64,000 nucleotides of DNA from Rhinopithecus roxellana (lineage: Eukaryota > Chordata > Mammalia > Primates > Cercopithecidae), in contig NC_044553.1 of assembly GCF_007565055.1 (NCBI RefSeq), forward strand, positions 128,344,241 through 128,408,240, read 5' to 3'. The notes beneath the pieces are model-generated. The model had not been told where the DNA came from. It was given only the letters and a program-made list of their open reading frames with translations, and made no database searches. The position numbers and the translations under genes were made by a program. The number at the start of each line of letters is the position of its first letter. Within the stretch, counting starts at the first letter, position 1. Shown piece after piece: positions 10,869 through 22,914 of the stretch.

Positions 10869-13268
10869 AGGGATTTCCAAGCCTCATTTTAAAAGCATTA
10901 ATGGTGGTTAATCAGTAAATTCTTTTTACTCTCTGATGTTCTTGAAGAATTCTCTGACTTGTGTTTCCTGTCTACCAGTTCTTGTTTACTTCGGGGAGAA
11001 AGTTCCCCATGCTCCTGCAGCTCTGCCATGGTGCCAGGAGTCCAGGGGATGAGACAGAAAGGACATTTCACTCAGGAGCACGTGCTTTCTGCATGAGGGC
11101 AGCTGCTGCCCTCCTGAGTCAGCACACATGGACGATCTGCCCAGTGCCCACGCAAAACCTGCTGTTTGCTTGTCCTCCTGGGCCATCTCTGTCTCTGCAG
11201 AACCAAGGGTGTCTCCCCCAGGAGAGACAGCCCCACTCTGAAAGCCCTCACAGACTCAGAGCTCCCTGTGCTCATGCCGGCTCTTTGTCCTTCTGCCCCA
11301 TCCAAGCCATTGCCCTCCCTTGGTAGTCTGGAAGAGAAGCGGAGACTGGCATCCTCCTCGTGCTCCCTGGGTAGAAGATGTTTTCACGTCTTTCCCAATT
11401 CTCCTGTCTCTAAAGTTTACCTCTTTCTTCATACTTCATCCTATTTCTAGGTCTGTTTTGAGTCCTGCCTTTCTTTTTGACCGTTTGCCAAAGAAAAGGC
11501 TGAAATTTGTGAAATAATAATGTAGAGTTAACCTTCTCCATAGATCACGCTTGGGGAAGGAGTTCCTTTTATATTTCCAGTATCAGAGGATTTTATGGTA
11601 CCACCTTTAACTCTCCCTAAAAGCGGTAAGCATTTATATAATTGGGGTTTCAGAGAGTGAATTAATTTGTCTCACACAGCAAAGATTTTATACCCAATAT
11701 GAATTTTAATAACCAATATGATATTTATAGTGTTTACTTAAAATACAACTGTCTGAACATTAGATCATTTGAATGTTACTTTATTCTTCAGAGACATTGG
11801 AAATCATTCATTGTCTGAGGAAGTACTTTATTTTAATTATTCTAATAATGGCATAAGTTGTCCACTTACTCATAGAATAGCCAATTGACTCCATGGAGCA
11901 GTGAGAATATGACAAAAGGCACACTGGTCTAGCCAGAGACCTGTCCAGCTTTGCTGCCGCACTCAGGAACTGGCTGGTGATCTGTGATGGAGCAAAGCAG
12001 TCCCAGAGCTGGCCAGGCTCCCTGCTTGGCTCTGCCACCCCGCGTTGACCTGTGCGCTCTTGAATCCTGTGGTCAGAATTTTCACTAACCATTGTCTCTA
12101 CATTCTCAACAGGTAATACACAAAATTCAAGTCCAAAATATCTGCGGTTAGGGCAATGGCATATTTAAAACACATCCCAAAATATCTAAGCAGTGAAATG
12201 GTTCTGTATGTTTTAGCTCAAAACAGAGTAGAATTATCTTCTAACCAATTATTGATTAATAATACTATTTCACACTACTGGTACTTAACTGCAATTTTGA
12301 AATCCTTAAAGCTCTGAAAACTTAAAGCTGTTTATAAATTTGGCACCAAAACTCATCAGCCACCAAAGCCTGATATGAACAAATGGAAATCTATTTATAG
12401 GTTTTATTTATTCCACTGCTGGATGCTGATGTATTTCACTGCAGAACTATTGATGTGTTTGATTGCATGGTGTTCTCTTAGATGTTGCTAGGTGTGATAT
12501 ATGTGGTTATAGGCACCATATTACTTTTTTAAGTCCAGCATTTTCTAATTTCCAAATATATCTGGCTATAGGAGATTTGGACAAGGCATCGTGGACTTAT
12601 AGTTGGTGTTAATACTTTATATTACAAGATTGAGTTACCTTCAAGGTTACATTTAACTGCTGTCTACATGCTACCAAAAGAAACACTCAATATAATGAAT
12701 ACATCCATAAAAATGTAAAAATAGCTGTGAGCAATTTTTAGACATGAATACTGCCCAACTACATTTTTTCATTTTCAAACAGTTGGGTAGAAACCACTTT
12801 AATATGCAGTACAGAAAATTCTCCTTGTTCAGTTGGATAAAATTCATTGAATATGTATTGTGTACATCCTTCTTTGCAATGCCCTGCGATAGCTGCTGTT
12901 GGAAAAACAAAACCTATAAGAATATTATTCTGTGAAAATTTTTACGTAAGTCTTAAAACTGTAACTTACACATATTTCTGAATCTATTCAGTCTTCCTTG
13001 TCTCAGTTCTCAGTCATCCTTAATAGTGATATCATATTATTCCCTCATTAAACATGTTAATAAAGCTCATTAAGGTTTTGGAAACTTCTACAGAGCTTAT
13101 TCCTGTTTGTGTTAAACTTATCTTTCATTCTGTTTCCTGAAGCTTTTGTTACAGTTATGTAAAAGCTTGAAAAAACTTCTTGAGAAGTTTAAATTAGGGA
13201 TTTATTTTGAACTTGAAACTTATAGCCCCAATGTTTATCTGAATTTCTTTGATCTGACATCAGACTGA
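10869..13268. other. Single-copy DNA, AT-rich
   Basis: About 2.4 kb with no confident repeat. The stretch 10960-11450 is GC-richer and gives several overlapping open frames, up to 121 codons at 10961-11326. They have no recognisable domain. Confidence 0.45.
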
Positions 13269-13305
13269 ATTTGTAAAGAGAAGCAACAGACTTCTCTTTA
13301 CAAAT
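13269..13305. repeat. Perfect hairpin, 15-bp stem
   Basis: ATTTGTAAAGAGAAG (13269-13283) and CTTCTCTTTACAAAT (13291-13305) are exact reverse complements separated by the 7-base loop CAACAGA. The pairing stops abruptly on both sides. Confidence 0.95.
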
Positions 13306-13639
13306 ATTGCCTCTGGTAGGATCAAAAGTTCGGTGAAAATAGAGTTTTCTCAAGGGATTTAGAAAAGATTTTTTTTTCCAGGCTAGGCTGGAAAACTATA
13401 TGAAATCAAAAGGAGGGGGAAAACATGTTGTTTGAACCTTTCAGAAACTCTAAGGAGAATGCGTTCGCCTCAAAACCTAAGTCAAAGTTCTGGAAAACAA
13501 AATCGAATAATGAATTTTTTAAAAACATGAATATGTATATTTATCAGGAATGCCTGTTTCGTTTAACTGTTAATTAAAAATAAGTTTTCATGATTTCAAA
13601 AGCTGTATTATGCCTTTGTAAAGTTAGAAAACAAAAATT

Positions 13640-14149
13640 AACAAGATTGAGAGAGTGGTTTATTCTACCACCCAGATGATGGCACAGCCCACCCCCAGCA
13701 GATGTGCCTCCAGACCCTCTTTTTTGCATATATACACACAACATTATGGTTTTACCAAAATAAATTCACACTGTAAATGATATTATAAACCTAACAATGT
13801 ATATAATTTTATGTCAAATATTTACCTTATGCAATAAATTTCCTTCATTGTCTGGAGAGTTTTCTCCACTCCCTTTTGTCCAAATCAGGATCCAAATCCA
13901 TGATGAGACACTGGATTTGGTGGTGATGGCCTCATGTTTCTCTTCACTTGGCACAGTCCACCTCCTGCCCCCATTTCTTTATTCATATCGCAAAATTATT
14001 AAAAAACAAAATTCATAAGCTGATTGTCCTGAGGAAAACATTCAACCTTCTGGATGTGTCTGGTTTTGTCCCTGTAATCCTCCTCAGTTTAATCGTCTGG
14101 GTCCTGTAGTTCCTACAAATTGGCAGCTAGATTTGCAAGCTGGATGAAG
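13640..14149 (-). mobile_element. L1M 3' relic, antisense
   Basis: Scattered matches to antisense old L1 3' sequence: TTTTTTGCATATATACACACA, then ATCAGGATCCAAATCCATGA, then the segment ending TCCTGTAGTTCCTACAAATTGGCAGCTAGAT. Divergence is high and the edges are uncertain. Confidence 0.5.
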
Positions 14150-14524
14150 TCACACAAAATATTTTTGCCAGCGTTCATTATCTGTGATGTTGTGTAATTC
14201 ATGTTGCATCTTATCAGGAGACATGACATCTGGTTGACTGATGGTTAGTAATAGAAAATCAACAGCTGAATTAGGGTCATGATAGTTTACCCCTCCATGT
14301 ACAATCAGAATTTTCACCTCACTTATTGGAAATAGTCTATGTGGAATTACTTTAGCCCTATGCAAATACTCAGTTCCCCAAGAATGCAATGGAATAGTTT
14401 TAATACCACTTAATAACTCTTGTCCTAGGTGGTGACATAATGATTTTTCTAATTCTACCATATGATTAATTTTGACCATTATTAGCTGCTTTTTCATATA
14501 ATAACAAAGAGCTGTCTTCACCAC
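14150..14524 (-). pseudogene. Unidentified 124-codon open frame, possible coding relic
   Basis: An uninterrupted frame runs on the minus strand from 14524 to a TGA at 14152-14150. It directly follows an in-frame TGA at 14527-14525. The first codon is GTG and the first ATG is codon 10. The predicted chain is mixed and soluble-looking, with no membrane segment and no compositional bias, unlike most chance frames in this window. Upstream on the same strand (about 14545-14800) other frames hold further coding-like stretches broken by stops, as expected of a decayed coding sequence with frameshifts. I do not recognise the protein. It could be a processed pseudogene, an old retroelement-derived frame or chance. 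No A-tail lies at its 3' side, where an antisense L1M relic begins. It is not expected to make a functional product. Confidence 0.35.
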
Positions 14525-15945
14525 TCAAAGTTATTTGGTCACCTCCCCTATGGTTTCTACTGGAAGAGCCAAATAAAGACACCAATTTTAAACAAGATAG
14601 CATGAGTTTTAATTATGTTTTCCTGGCATTCCCTTTTCTGAGTTCAATGAACCTGTGTATTTCATTGATTAAATGCATTCCCGCTGCTATAACAGAATGC
14701 CTGGGTTCTTTTGGTGTGTTCTTGTTAGTCTTTGCATTCTTTCTTGTTCTATAGCACCTTGTACCTTCTGGTATTCCTTGTACCATCATTTCTCCAGGGA
14801 GTCAGTGATTTGCTCATAAGTAACTGAAGGAGGTTAAAATTAGACTCCCAAGAGCTTTGATTAGATGGTTAAATCAATAGAAAGTTAAAAGCCATTTCTG
14901 TCGATTTCTGTTGATTGAGGAGACCTCAGGTGTAAAAGGTTAAACCGTGATTTAAAATGTAAAGCACATCACTCAAAGTAATCTCTTCATATTTGTACAT
15001 GGAAAACTCAGGACAAAAATTAATCAAATAATTTTAGGGTTTTTCCCCCCCCAGAATTATAAAAATTTGCTTAAGTCAATTTTAGACATGCAGCCAGATC
15101 TGATTTAAGCTTAGTTCCTGACTTCCTCTCATTGGAAAACTGAATCTAGACTCCCGCAACTAAATGTTGAAGCCCATCTGCTACTAACAACATTCCTATA
15201 ATATTTGAATTGATTTAATCAGAGTCAACTGGGTGATGGTACAGCCAGCTGGATGTGGGACACACAAGAGGAAGGGTACTCTCTGTGGGAAGGAATTGTC
15301 CGTTAGGAAGGAATTAGCAGAACGGTTCCTCCTGTGCCACAAGCTTTCCAATCCTGGCAGCAGATCTCATGCAGTATTTGGGACACACTTAAACTAAAAA
15401 AAAAAAATTGTTTTCTGGAATTAAAATTTAACTGGGCATCTTATATTTGATTTGGCAGCCTTGTTCTCAAAGCCAGTCCTTCCATGCATGGAGGGAGAAA
15501 GGTCTTCTATCACTGTCCCTAGTTTTATCTGCCACAAGCTTCCTGCCTTTAGAAACCTTTGCCTGTCTGCTGCTGGAGGCTCCATTACTCACTTGGTATG
15601 GCTCCTGCTAGGTTTCAGTTGGAATGAAGGTCTTATGTTGGCCTTCACGCCCTACCTTTTCTTCCTACCTTGAGCGGATCATCCAGTTTCAGATCTTATG
15701 TCCCTAAATACCTGACCCAAACACAACCAAACCTTACTCATTTTTGTGTTCATACATCCTACTTTTTCACGATCCTGAGTTCTGCCTAGACTGTTCATAC
15801 TAACCTTCCATACTCTGATGCACACTTCTAATGCCCACACCCATGATTTGATAACTTAGATGATCTTTACACAGGACAAGAATCCTGACCTGGCATTAAG
15901 AGGGCTTTACTTTATGTTATGGTTATTTCAGAAATGGTGATGGAA
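14525..15945. other. Single-copy DNA, broken coding-like stretches at its left end
   Basis: The first 280 bases may belong to the relic at 14150-14524. The rest shows no repeat I can name. The open frame at 15452-15673 has no supporting feature. Confidence 0.4.
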
Positions 15946-16214
15946 TTTTTTTTTTTTTGGATGGAGTCTTGCTCTGTCACCAGGCTGGAGTGCAATGGCT
16001 CAAACTCGGCTCACTGGAATCTCCACCTCCTGGATTTAAGTGATTCTCCTGCCTCAGCCTATCAAGTAGCTGGGACTACAGGTGCTTGCCACCACACCCA
16101 GCTCATTTTTGTATTTTCAGTAGAGACAGGATTTCACCATGTTGGCCAGGATAGTCTGAATCTCTTGACCTCATGACCCGCTGGCCTGGGCTTCCCAAAG
16201 TGCTGGGATTACAG
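15946..16214 (-). mobile_element. Alu, antisense
   Basis: Begins with a T-run and GGAGTCTTGCTCTGTCACC and ends at GGGATTACAGG, so the distal 5' end is missing. The target-site duplication is GGTGATGGA at 15936-15944 and 16215-16223. Confidence 0.95.
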
Positions 16215-16389
16215 GGTGATGGATTTTATTGTATGTATGTCTTGTGCGTTAACGGCAAGGGATTCTCATTGTTGACAATATTGAAAGTTTTTTTTTTTTT
16301 TTTTTAAAGAAATAATGGGTTAAATCGTCTTTATTCGAAGCTAAATGGAGTATGTGGCTGTTAATATTTGATCTATTGACCTTACAGCT

Positions 16390-16545
16390 GAGCTGCCTTG
16401 ATCCTGGACACACATTAGAATTACTCAGGGAGATTTTGATTCTTGCCGTTTTTCTTAAAGATCATTGCCTTGGCCTAACCTCTAGAGGATCTGATTCAGT
16501 TGATCTAGGGTTTGACCCAGGTAATCATACATTTCAGAGTTTCCC
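16390..16545 (+). mobile_element. MER5-like hAT-Charlie relic
   Basis: ACACATTAGAATTACTCAGGG and CTAGAGGATCTGATTCAGTTG follow the MER5 pattern, which is a short non-autonomous DNA transposon. The terminal repeats are eroded. Confidence 0.65.
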
Positions 16546-17291
16546 TTGTCATTTAAATGTGTGTCACAAAGAATGGAAAACATAAAACTAAACACAAATG
16601 AGATCAAAGTATCACAGTAAAAACTTACTAAATATCTACTTTGCCCCAGTGGAAGAAGCTAACTCTGAGGGGATGGAGAGTTCTTGGTAAGATTTTTGGA
16701 TAATAGCACTCTAAGAGAAAAGAAGGGGATTCTAGGAAGATGAAAGGGCAAGCAAAGGGCCACTAGTGAAGGAACATACAACATGTTCTAGAAATAAAAG
16801 GTTCAGTTGGTCTTGCAAGAGGGACCACTAGCAAGACAGACACATGCATTTGGGCATGAGATTTTTACATTACCCTACCAAACTTTCCCAAGCAGTTTGT
16901 GGAATCAACACTGAAGCATTAAATTCCATGAAATGCACCTAGAATATACATTGTGCATTAGGCTCAAAGGTATAATAAAATGACCAGGCTCTCTGTCATT
17001 CAAAATAAAAAAAATAATACCAAAGAAGATGCGTATTAGGATATTGACAAGCATCCAGGAATCAGCAGCAATAGATATGGATGAATCATTGAAATATGAA
17101 AAGAGAACACTAGCCTGCATATAAAAATGATTCTAACCGGATTTTGTGCTCAAATTGGATAGTATATTTAGTTCCAGCCTCCTGGATAATGCAACTTTAT
17201 AATAAAATTGTTCCCATACAGTTGTGCTTGTATGCACATGTAGACACAATAAAACTTCTCAACCTCATCCACATGTCCTAAAACTATGATG
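16546..17291. other. Single-copy DNA, nothing recognised
   Basis: No repeat family or coding feature recognised. Confidence 0.45.
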
Positions 17292-17664
17292 TCTATTATG
17301 GTTCGAACGTGTCCCCCAAAATTTATGGGTGGAAACTTAATCTCCAAAGCAACAGTGTTGAGAAGTGTGATGTTTAACAGGTGAGGTTGTGAGGATTCTG
17401 CCTTTATGAATGGATGAATGTCTTTACCGTGAGAGGGAGTTTGTTGTAAACGCGAGTTTGGCCATCTCTTGCTGGACCGCGCTTGCTCTCTCTTGGCTTT
17501 GTGTCTTTCGCTGTGAAATGATGTAGTGCGAAGCTTCTAGCCAGATGCCAGTGCCGTGCTCTTATGTCTCTCATCCTCCAGAATCATAGGCCACATAAAT
17601 GTGTTGATTATAAATTACCTAGTGTGTGGTACCCTGTTACAGCAGCATGAAATGAACTAAGACA
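17292..17664 (+). mobile_element. MLT1-type MaLR LTR
   Basis: ATTATGGTTCGAACGTGTCC at the start, GAAACTTAATCTCCAAAGC next, and GGTACCCTGTTACAGCAGC with ACTAAGACA at the end match an MLT1A/B-like LTR. It appears to be solo. Confidence 0.8.
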
Positions 17665-18030
17665 CCCTCTATAGTTCACTCCAACCCTCTCTTACCTCTA
17701 GTTGAAAAAGAATTGCAAGCATTTCTTTCTGAATATTTTAAAGAAACCTAAGAACATAATGATAGAAATTATTGTAATCATTGTTTTCATCTATAACAAA
17801 GAGATGAAGACAAATCTCTCTGGGAATTTCTTCCCAGACAAAAGTGACTTAAGATGAATGTAGATTTCTCCTCCTTTCTCTTTGTATCATTATGTCATCA
17901 CTGTGGTCGCCATCATCTTTAAGATTTTCAGTAAACAAAGAAGGAACTCATCATTATTGCTTTCTGGAAGGTCCTAATGAAAAGCAATGAGCCTTCACCC
18001 TGTACACAATTACAGGCCACATGGAGCTTC

Positions 18031-18036
<6 letters not shown>

Positions 18037-18063
<27 letters not shown>

Positions 18064-18338
18064 GAGACAGAGTCTTGCTCTGTTGCCCGGGCTGGAGTAG
18101 AGTACAGTGGCACAATTTTGGCTCACTGCAACCCCTGCCTCCCAGGTTCAAGCAGTTCTCCTGCCAAGTAACTGGTATTACAGGTGCCTGCCACCATGCC
18201 CGGCTAATTTTTGTATTTTTAATAAGATGGGGTTTCACCATATTGGCCACGTTGGTCTTGAACTCCTGACCTCAGGTGTCCACCCACTACAGCCTCCCAA
18301 AGTGCTGGGATTACAGGCATGAACCACCACGCCCGGCC
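18037..18338 (-). mobile_element. Alu, antisense, full length
   Basis: A T-tract of about 28 bases at 18037-18063 is followed by GAGACAGAGTCTTGCTCTG. The element ends CACCACGCCCGGCC. The left-arm region contains small deletions (CTGCCAAGTAACTGG). Confidence 0.95.
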
Positions 18339-19489
18339 TCCCCTCACTCTTTTAATCAAGGATGATGATTCTTGGAAGCAAAAAGGTTCACAGTGCTCTC
18401 AGGGGAGAGGGCTTTGTAGAGTGAGATGGGACAGTAGATGTGGCTAGGTTAAATTCATAGAGAATAAAGTGTGAGGAAACTGGCAGGGATATAACTATTC
18501 ACCTTACCTCCTTCCTTATGGGCTCACTTCTAAAGGGACATAAAAGCTTAGGGAAAATCCTTTGTCCCAAGAATCTTAGAACTCATCCATCTCATAGATA
18601 GAAAGGTTGATAAAACGCGTAGTATAAAAAGAGGAAAATAAAGTGAACACCTTAGATGAATGTATTTCTCAGAAAAAAAAAGACATCATCCATCCTGTGA
18701 AGAGTAAGCGCTCTTCCTGTAACCTGTGACTATTAATAAACTTAGCTAATGATAACAAAAATGAGTATATGATTAGAATGTTTTATTCCAGTATTTTTAA
18801 ATAAATGTCATTCACATATTACACTAAAATCAAAACCATTCATGGAAAGTTGAGGTGGAATCAGTATGAGTTGAAACTAGACTTCTGTTGCATTATACAT
18901 GAACAATTTGCCAAATTGCCAACGAACTGTCTGGAGGCCCATTTTTTAATACATGGATGAGCTAATGTCGATGTGCAGATGTGGTAAAGGGAAGGGTTCA
19001 CCTTGCATTAGCCTTGACTCACCACAATAAATTTTAGATGTTACCAGAAATAGTTGTCCTCTTTTTGTGAGTGACCTACATGCCGTAACTTCAGCATTTG
19101 CATGTCCAAATGCCTTGATGGAGGGCATTCTGCTTGCCTAAAAAGGTCTGTCTCTTGAAGGAAAGATGGCCTACAAGGACAGGAAGGCAAGATTGGAACC
19201 TGATGATGTCATAAAGAAAGAGCCATCCTCAAGTGGTGATCTTGTACTTTCCCTGCAACAAGAGACCTCATAATGACAAAGCCGAATTGTGAGGTGATGG
19301 ATATTAATGGAAATACCTTTTGAGTTTGTGTTTCTCAAAGAGCCTCCTTCTTAAATATTGACTGGGAATTATCTGCTGCCTTTCTCGTGATTCCCTATAT
19401 ATTAGCATATATTTTGTGTCTATGTAAATCATTCAGTAATGTTGAATTAATCATAAAAGAATAAATGAATAAAATAAATGATGTAAGCT
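18339..19489. other. Single-copy DNA, nothing recognised
   Basis: AT-rich, with no repeat, exon or promoter pattern I can support. Confidence 0.45.
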
Positions 19490-19690
19490 TGAAAGTGAGA
19501 CCTACCTGAGCGAGAATCTCAGCTGTATCTCTTTATTGTGGTACAATCGAAGCAAGTGGCCCAACCTCCAGAGCTTAGGTTTGTGTATTTGTAATGTGAA
19601 GATAACAATTCCTATAATACATCAGAGTTGTGGTGTGGAGCAAGTGAGCTAATGCATGTGAGTTCCCATTGCGGTATTGAGAGTGTGTGG
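19490..19690 (+). mobile_element. MIR relic
   Basis: GAGAATCTCAGCTGTATCTC, then AAGCAAGTGGCCCAACCTCC, GTATTTGTAATGTGAAGATAA and GAGCTAATGCATGTGA align with successive parts of the MIR consensus. Confidence 0.6.
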
Positions 19691-20063
19691 TGTACACAAA
19701 ATGTGCTAGGACACACAGAAGAGAAAGCACTCTTCCACCCCAGAAGAGCTCGAAGTCTTGTGAAGACGTTACATAGGAAGCAATGCCTGTGGCCTAGCCC
19801 ATGTGTCCACTAACCTCCATGTGCACAAAATGAACTACTGTGGTGGAATTTTCCATCTCAGCTCTGTCATTTACAAATATTTGTTTTGTTTCTGTCTCTA
19901 TTTGATTGAAAGATCCTCTGTAGGAAAGTACTTATGATTTACTTGGAAATTTATTTCCCCCAACTCCTTTTTTCTTGCGAGGATGAGGCTTGCATCTTTG
20001 TGGAGTTTTTGTTAAGCACACTATAGAAAATCCTCTTAAGACACTTATTCAATAATGGACACG

Positions 20064-20273
20064 CCTCAGCCTCCCAAAGTGCTGGGATTATAGGCGTGAG
20101 CCACCGTGCCCGGCCCAAAAGCTACAGTTTTATAGGTAACTGACAGCATTTGCAGTAAGTGATTATTACTGTAGGGAGTGTAAACTCAAGCTTTTGGAAC
20201 ATGCAGGAATTTGGGTTCTATTTGTTTTATGTCTTTTTCTTGTGTGCTTAAATAGGGGGAAATCATTGGCTAA
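20064..20273. repeat. Local duplicate A, derived copy
   Basis: The 210 bp match 21649-21858 with about seven differences. The first 50 bases are the end of an antisense Alu (GCCTCCCAAAGTGCTGGG to CCCGGCC), and the remaining 160 are single-copy flank. No Alu body lies to the left, so this copy was made from the 21.7-kb site after the Alu had inserted there. Confidence 0.9.
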
Positions 20274-20281
20274 TGGAAAGT

Positions 20282-20461
20282 TCCACTAAAAATTAAATTT
20301 TTATGGAATCCTTACCAAATAAATGTCATAGACCACTAAGCCCTACAGAAGTATCTGCTGTTGACATTTCATATTTTAAGCTATTAATAGATTCCTATGG
20401 ATTTAGTACCTATATTGACAAGTTACTAAAATACTACATCTTATGAGTGATGTATTAGTCA
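20282..20461. repeat. Older paired block B, copy 1
   Basis: Shares a diverged match with 23062-23231. Examples are AAATGTCATAGACCACTAAG against AAATACATGTCACAGACCATG, and TTGACATTTCATATTTTAAGC against CTGACATTTCGTATTTTAAGC. Identity is roughly 75-80% by eye. Confidence 0.65.
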
Positions 20462-20624
20462 TGTGTGTGATCATGATGACGCTGTAACCTATGAATGGCA
20501 TGTTAATACCAGAAGCCCAAAATAATGGTAGCTGAAAGTAGTGCTGATGCCCTGCATTTTTGTCACACTGTCACCGAGGTGAGAAGAAGGGCCAAAGGAA
20601 GAAATTGTTAAACAAAATTATGAA

Positions 20625-21050
20625 AGGCCACTGTTTTGCACTGAGCTCCTGCACTGGGCCCCAGTAGACTAGACTAAACTAAAATGGAGTCACTCATGCT
20701 AAATGGCACATCATTAAATTGAAATGTTAAGGAGGCAAATAGGTCCAAAACCAGATCAGGTTTTCCTGAAAAGAGGAGAGTTCAGTCTAACTGAGTCAGT
20801 CCCCTCTGCTTTAACCCTTACAGAAAAGTAACCTGGAGTAACCCAATATTAACCAAATAGCTTTTTTGTTCTGTTGTTCTGTTTCTTTGTTCCCACCTTA
20901 CAAACCCACTATTCTGCCATTGCCCAGTGGGAGCTCTCCTTCTATTTTGTAGAACACAGACTACTCCAGTTCATGAATCATGAATAAAAGCCAATTCGAT
21001 CTATAATCAAATTTGTTATAATTTTGTCTTTTGGCAGTTCTAGCAACTGA
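20625..21050 (+). mobile_element. ERV-like LTR, family uncertain
   Basis: LTR-like layout: TGAAAGG start, a CAGTCCCCTCTGCTTTAACC segment, AATAAAAGCC near 20981 and a terminal ATTTTGTCTTTTGG. Sequence after about 21050 could be internal, but no reading frame survives. A shorter, more diverged match lies at 22915-23035. Confidence 0.55.
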
Positions 21051-21370
21051 CAAAGAGACCTAAGGGACACCGTTAGTAACTTCCAAGACCTCTTGAGGAA
21101 TTCAAAAGAGGCACCTTGTACCCCTTTTGAGGTTCTCTGCTTTTCTCATGGGGCTCTGAGGGGTTTAAGTTCCTCTCGGCTCAGACTCTGCTTTTCTTGC
21201 GTTGAGGATTGCACCTCTAAAATTTTTTGATGTTGAAATCCTGGGTTAGTTTGTGCTGTGGAAGACCAAGGCCTAGAGGTGGGGGTACCAAGGGTTAGTT
21301 TGTGCTGTGAGAGAGCGTGACCTGCTGGAGTTGCAGGAGCTGAAGGTTCACTGGCAAAAGCTACAGTTTT

Positions 21371-21702
21371 TTCATTTTTTGTTTGTTTTTTGTTTTTTGT
21401 GTTTTTTTTTTTTTTTTTGTGACAGAGATTTACTCTGTCACCCAGACTGGAGTGCAGTGGTGCGATCTCAGCTCACTGCAACCTCCACCTCCTGGGTTCA
21501 AGCAATTCTCCTGCTTCAGCCTCCCGAGTAACTGGGATTACAGGCATGTACCACCATACCCAGCTAATTTTTCTATGTTTAGTGGAGATGGGATTTCACC
21601 ATGTTGGCCAGGCTGGGCTTGAACTCCTGACCTCAAGTGATCCGCCCACCTCGGCCTCCCAAAGTACTGGGATTATAGGTGTGAGCCACCATGCCCGGCC
21701 CC
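21371..21702 (-). mobile_element. Alu, antisense, with target duplication
   Basis: A T-rich tail at 21371-21419 precedes the Alu body, which ends CATGCCCGGCC. The 14-bp target duplication AAAGCTACAGTTTT is at 21357-21370 and 21703-21716. The right copy begins the flank that is also found at 20.1 kb. Confidence 0.95.
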
Positions 21703-21858
21703 AAAGCTACAGTTTTATAGGTAACTGACAGCATTTGTAGTAAGTGATTATTACTGTAGGGAGTGTAAACTCAAGCTTTTGGAACATGCAGGAATTTGGG
21801 TTCTATTTGTTTTATTTCTTTTTCTTGTGTGCTTAAATAGGGGGAAATCATTGGCTAA
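21649..21858. repeat. Local duplicate A, source copy
   Basis: Comprises the 5' end of the adjacent Alu plus its right flank. The intact Alu and its target duplications mark this as the original site and 20064-20273 as the copy. Confidence 0.9.
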
Positions 21859-22150
21859 GTTGGTCAAGGGATGTTAGAGCCAAAGCCTGGTGGCTAGCTG
21901 ATGGGCATAGGTTGGGCACTTAAGAGGTATTAGAGTGCTCACCAGCAAAAAGACTTCCATGTTAGAATAAGTTGCATATGGAATCAGGTAGCCCCAGCCT
22001 CAAGAAAATGTCCATGTAATGAGGTATACTCTGAGAGCACTGCAGGACCCAACCTGTGATGTTTTCCTCTTAGGTTTTTATCTTGCTCTAAGAGATCCAA
22101 ACTTTCATGTAAAAATGGGATCCTTAACTTCTAAAGAACCGTTCACTCTA

Positions 22151-22430
22151 GGCCGGGCTAGGTGGCTGACGCCTATAATCCCAGCACTATGGGAGGCCAA
22201 GGCGGGCGGATCATGAGGTCAGGAGATTGAGACCATCCTGGCTAACACAGTGAGACCCTGTCTCTACTAAAAATATGAAAATTAGCCGGGCACGGAGACG
22301 GGCGCCTGTGGTCCCAGCTACTCGGGAGGCTGAGGCAGGAGAATGGTGTGAACCCAGGTGGGGGAGCTTGCAGTGAGCCCAGATCCCGCCACTGCACTCC
22401 AGCCTGGCGACAGAGCGAGACTCCGTCTCA

Positions 22431-22454
<24 letters not shown>
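22151..22454 (+). mobile_element. AluY-like, full length
   Basis: Runs from GGCCGGGCTAGGTGGCTGACG to a 20-plus-base A-tail. The 17-bp target duplication AAAGAACCGTTCACTCT (22133-22149) and AAAGAACTGTTCACTCT (22455-22471) differs at one CpG site, so the insertion is fairly young. Confidence 0.95.
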
Positions 22455-22463
<9 letters not shown>

Positions 22464-22500
22464 TTCACTCTGCCTTCCAGGCACACCTGCCATTTGCATG

Positions 22501-22727
22501 CACAGGCTGAGTATCCCTTATCCAAAATGCTTGAAACCAGAAGTGTTTTGAATTTTGGATGTTTCTGGATTTGGAATATTTGCCTTATATAGATTGAACA
22601 CACCAAATCTGAAAATCCTAAATTGAAATGCTCCAATGAGCATTTCCTTGGGGTGCTACATCAACACTCAGAAAGTTTCAGATTCTGAAGCATTTTGGAT
22701 TTTGGGATTTGAGAAATATTCATCTGG
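22501..22727. mobile_element. Tigger-type DNA transposon fragment
   Basis: Begins CAGGCTGAGTATCCCTTATCC and continues with AAATGCTTGAAACCAGAAGTG and GGATTTTGGGATTTGAG. This matches the mariner-Tigger non-autonomous group as I recall it. The exact family is unsure. Confidence 0.7.
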
Positions 22728-22914
22728 GTATTAGGCCCCAGAGACGGAAGCTTCTTATCAAAGGAGTAAAACTTTACTAAAAATAATCTTCAGAAAAGAT
22801 TTTTTTTTAAATTTTCTTACAAAGGCAAATGAAAAGCATAAGGGACTAATTGATAAGAAAAAATGGACTCTGCCAACTTTTTCACTTTGCTACTATAGTA
22901 ACGAACAGATTATT

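Noticed and set aside
10961..11450. Overlapping open frames on both strands in a GC-richer stretch
   Set aside because: No frame stands out, no motif is recognisable, and none is flanked by believable splice sites.
22211..22636. 141-codon minus-strand open frame
   Set aside because: Almost entirely antisense Alu sequence at 22151-22454. Antisense Alu commonly yields long open frames with runs of Phe from the T-tract.
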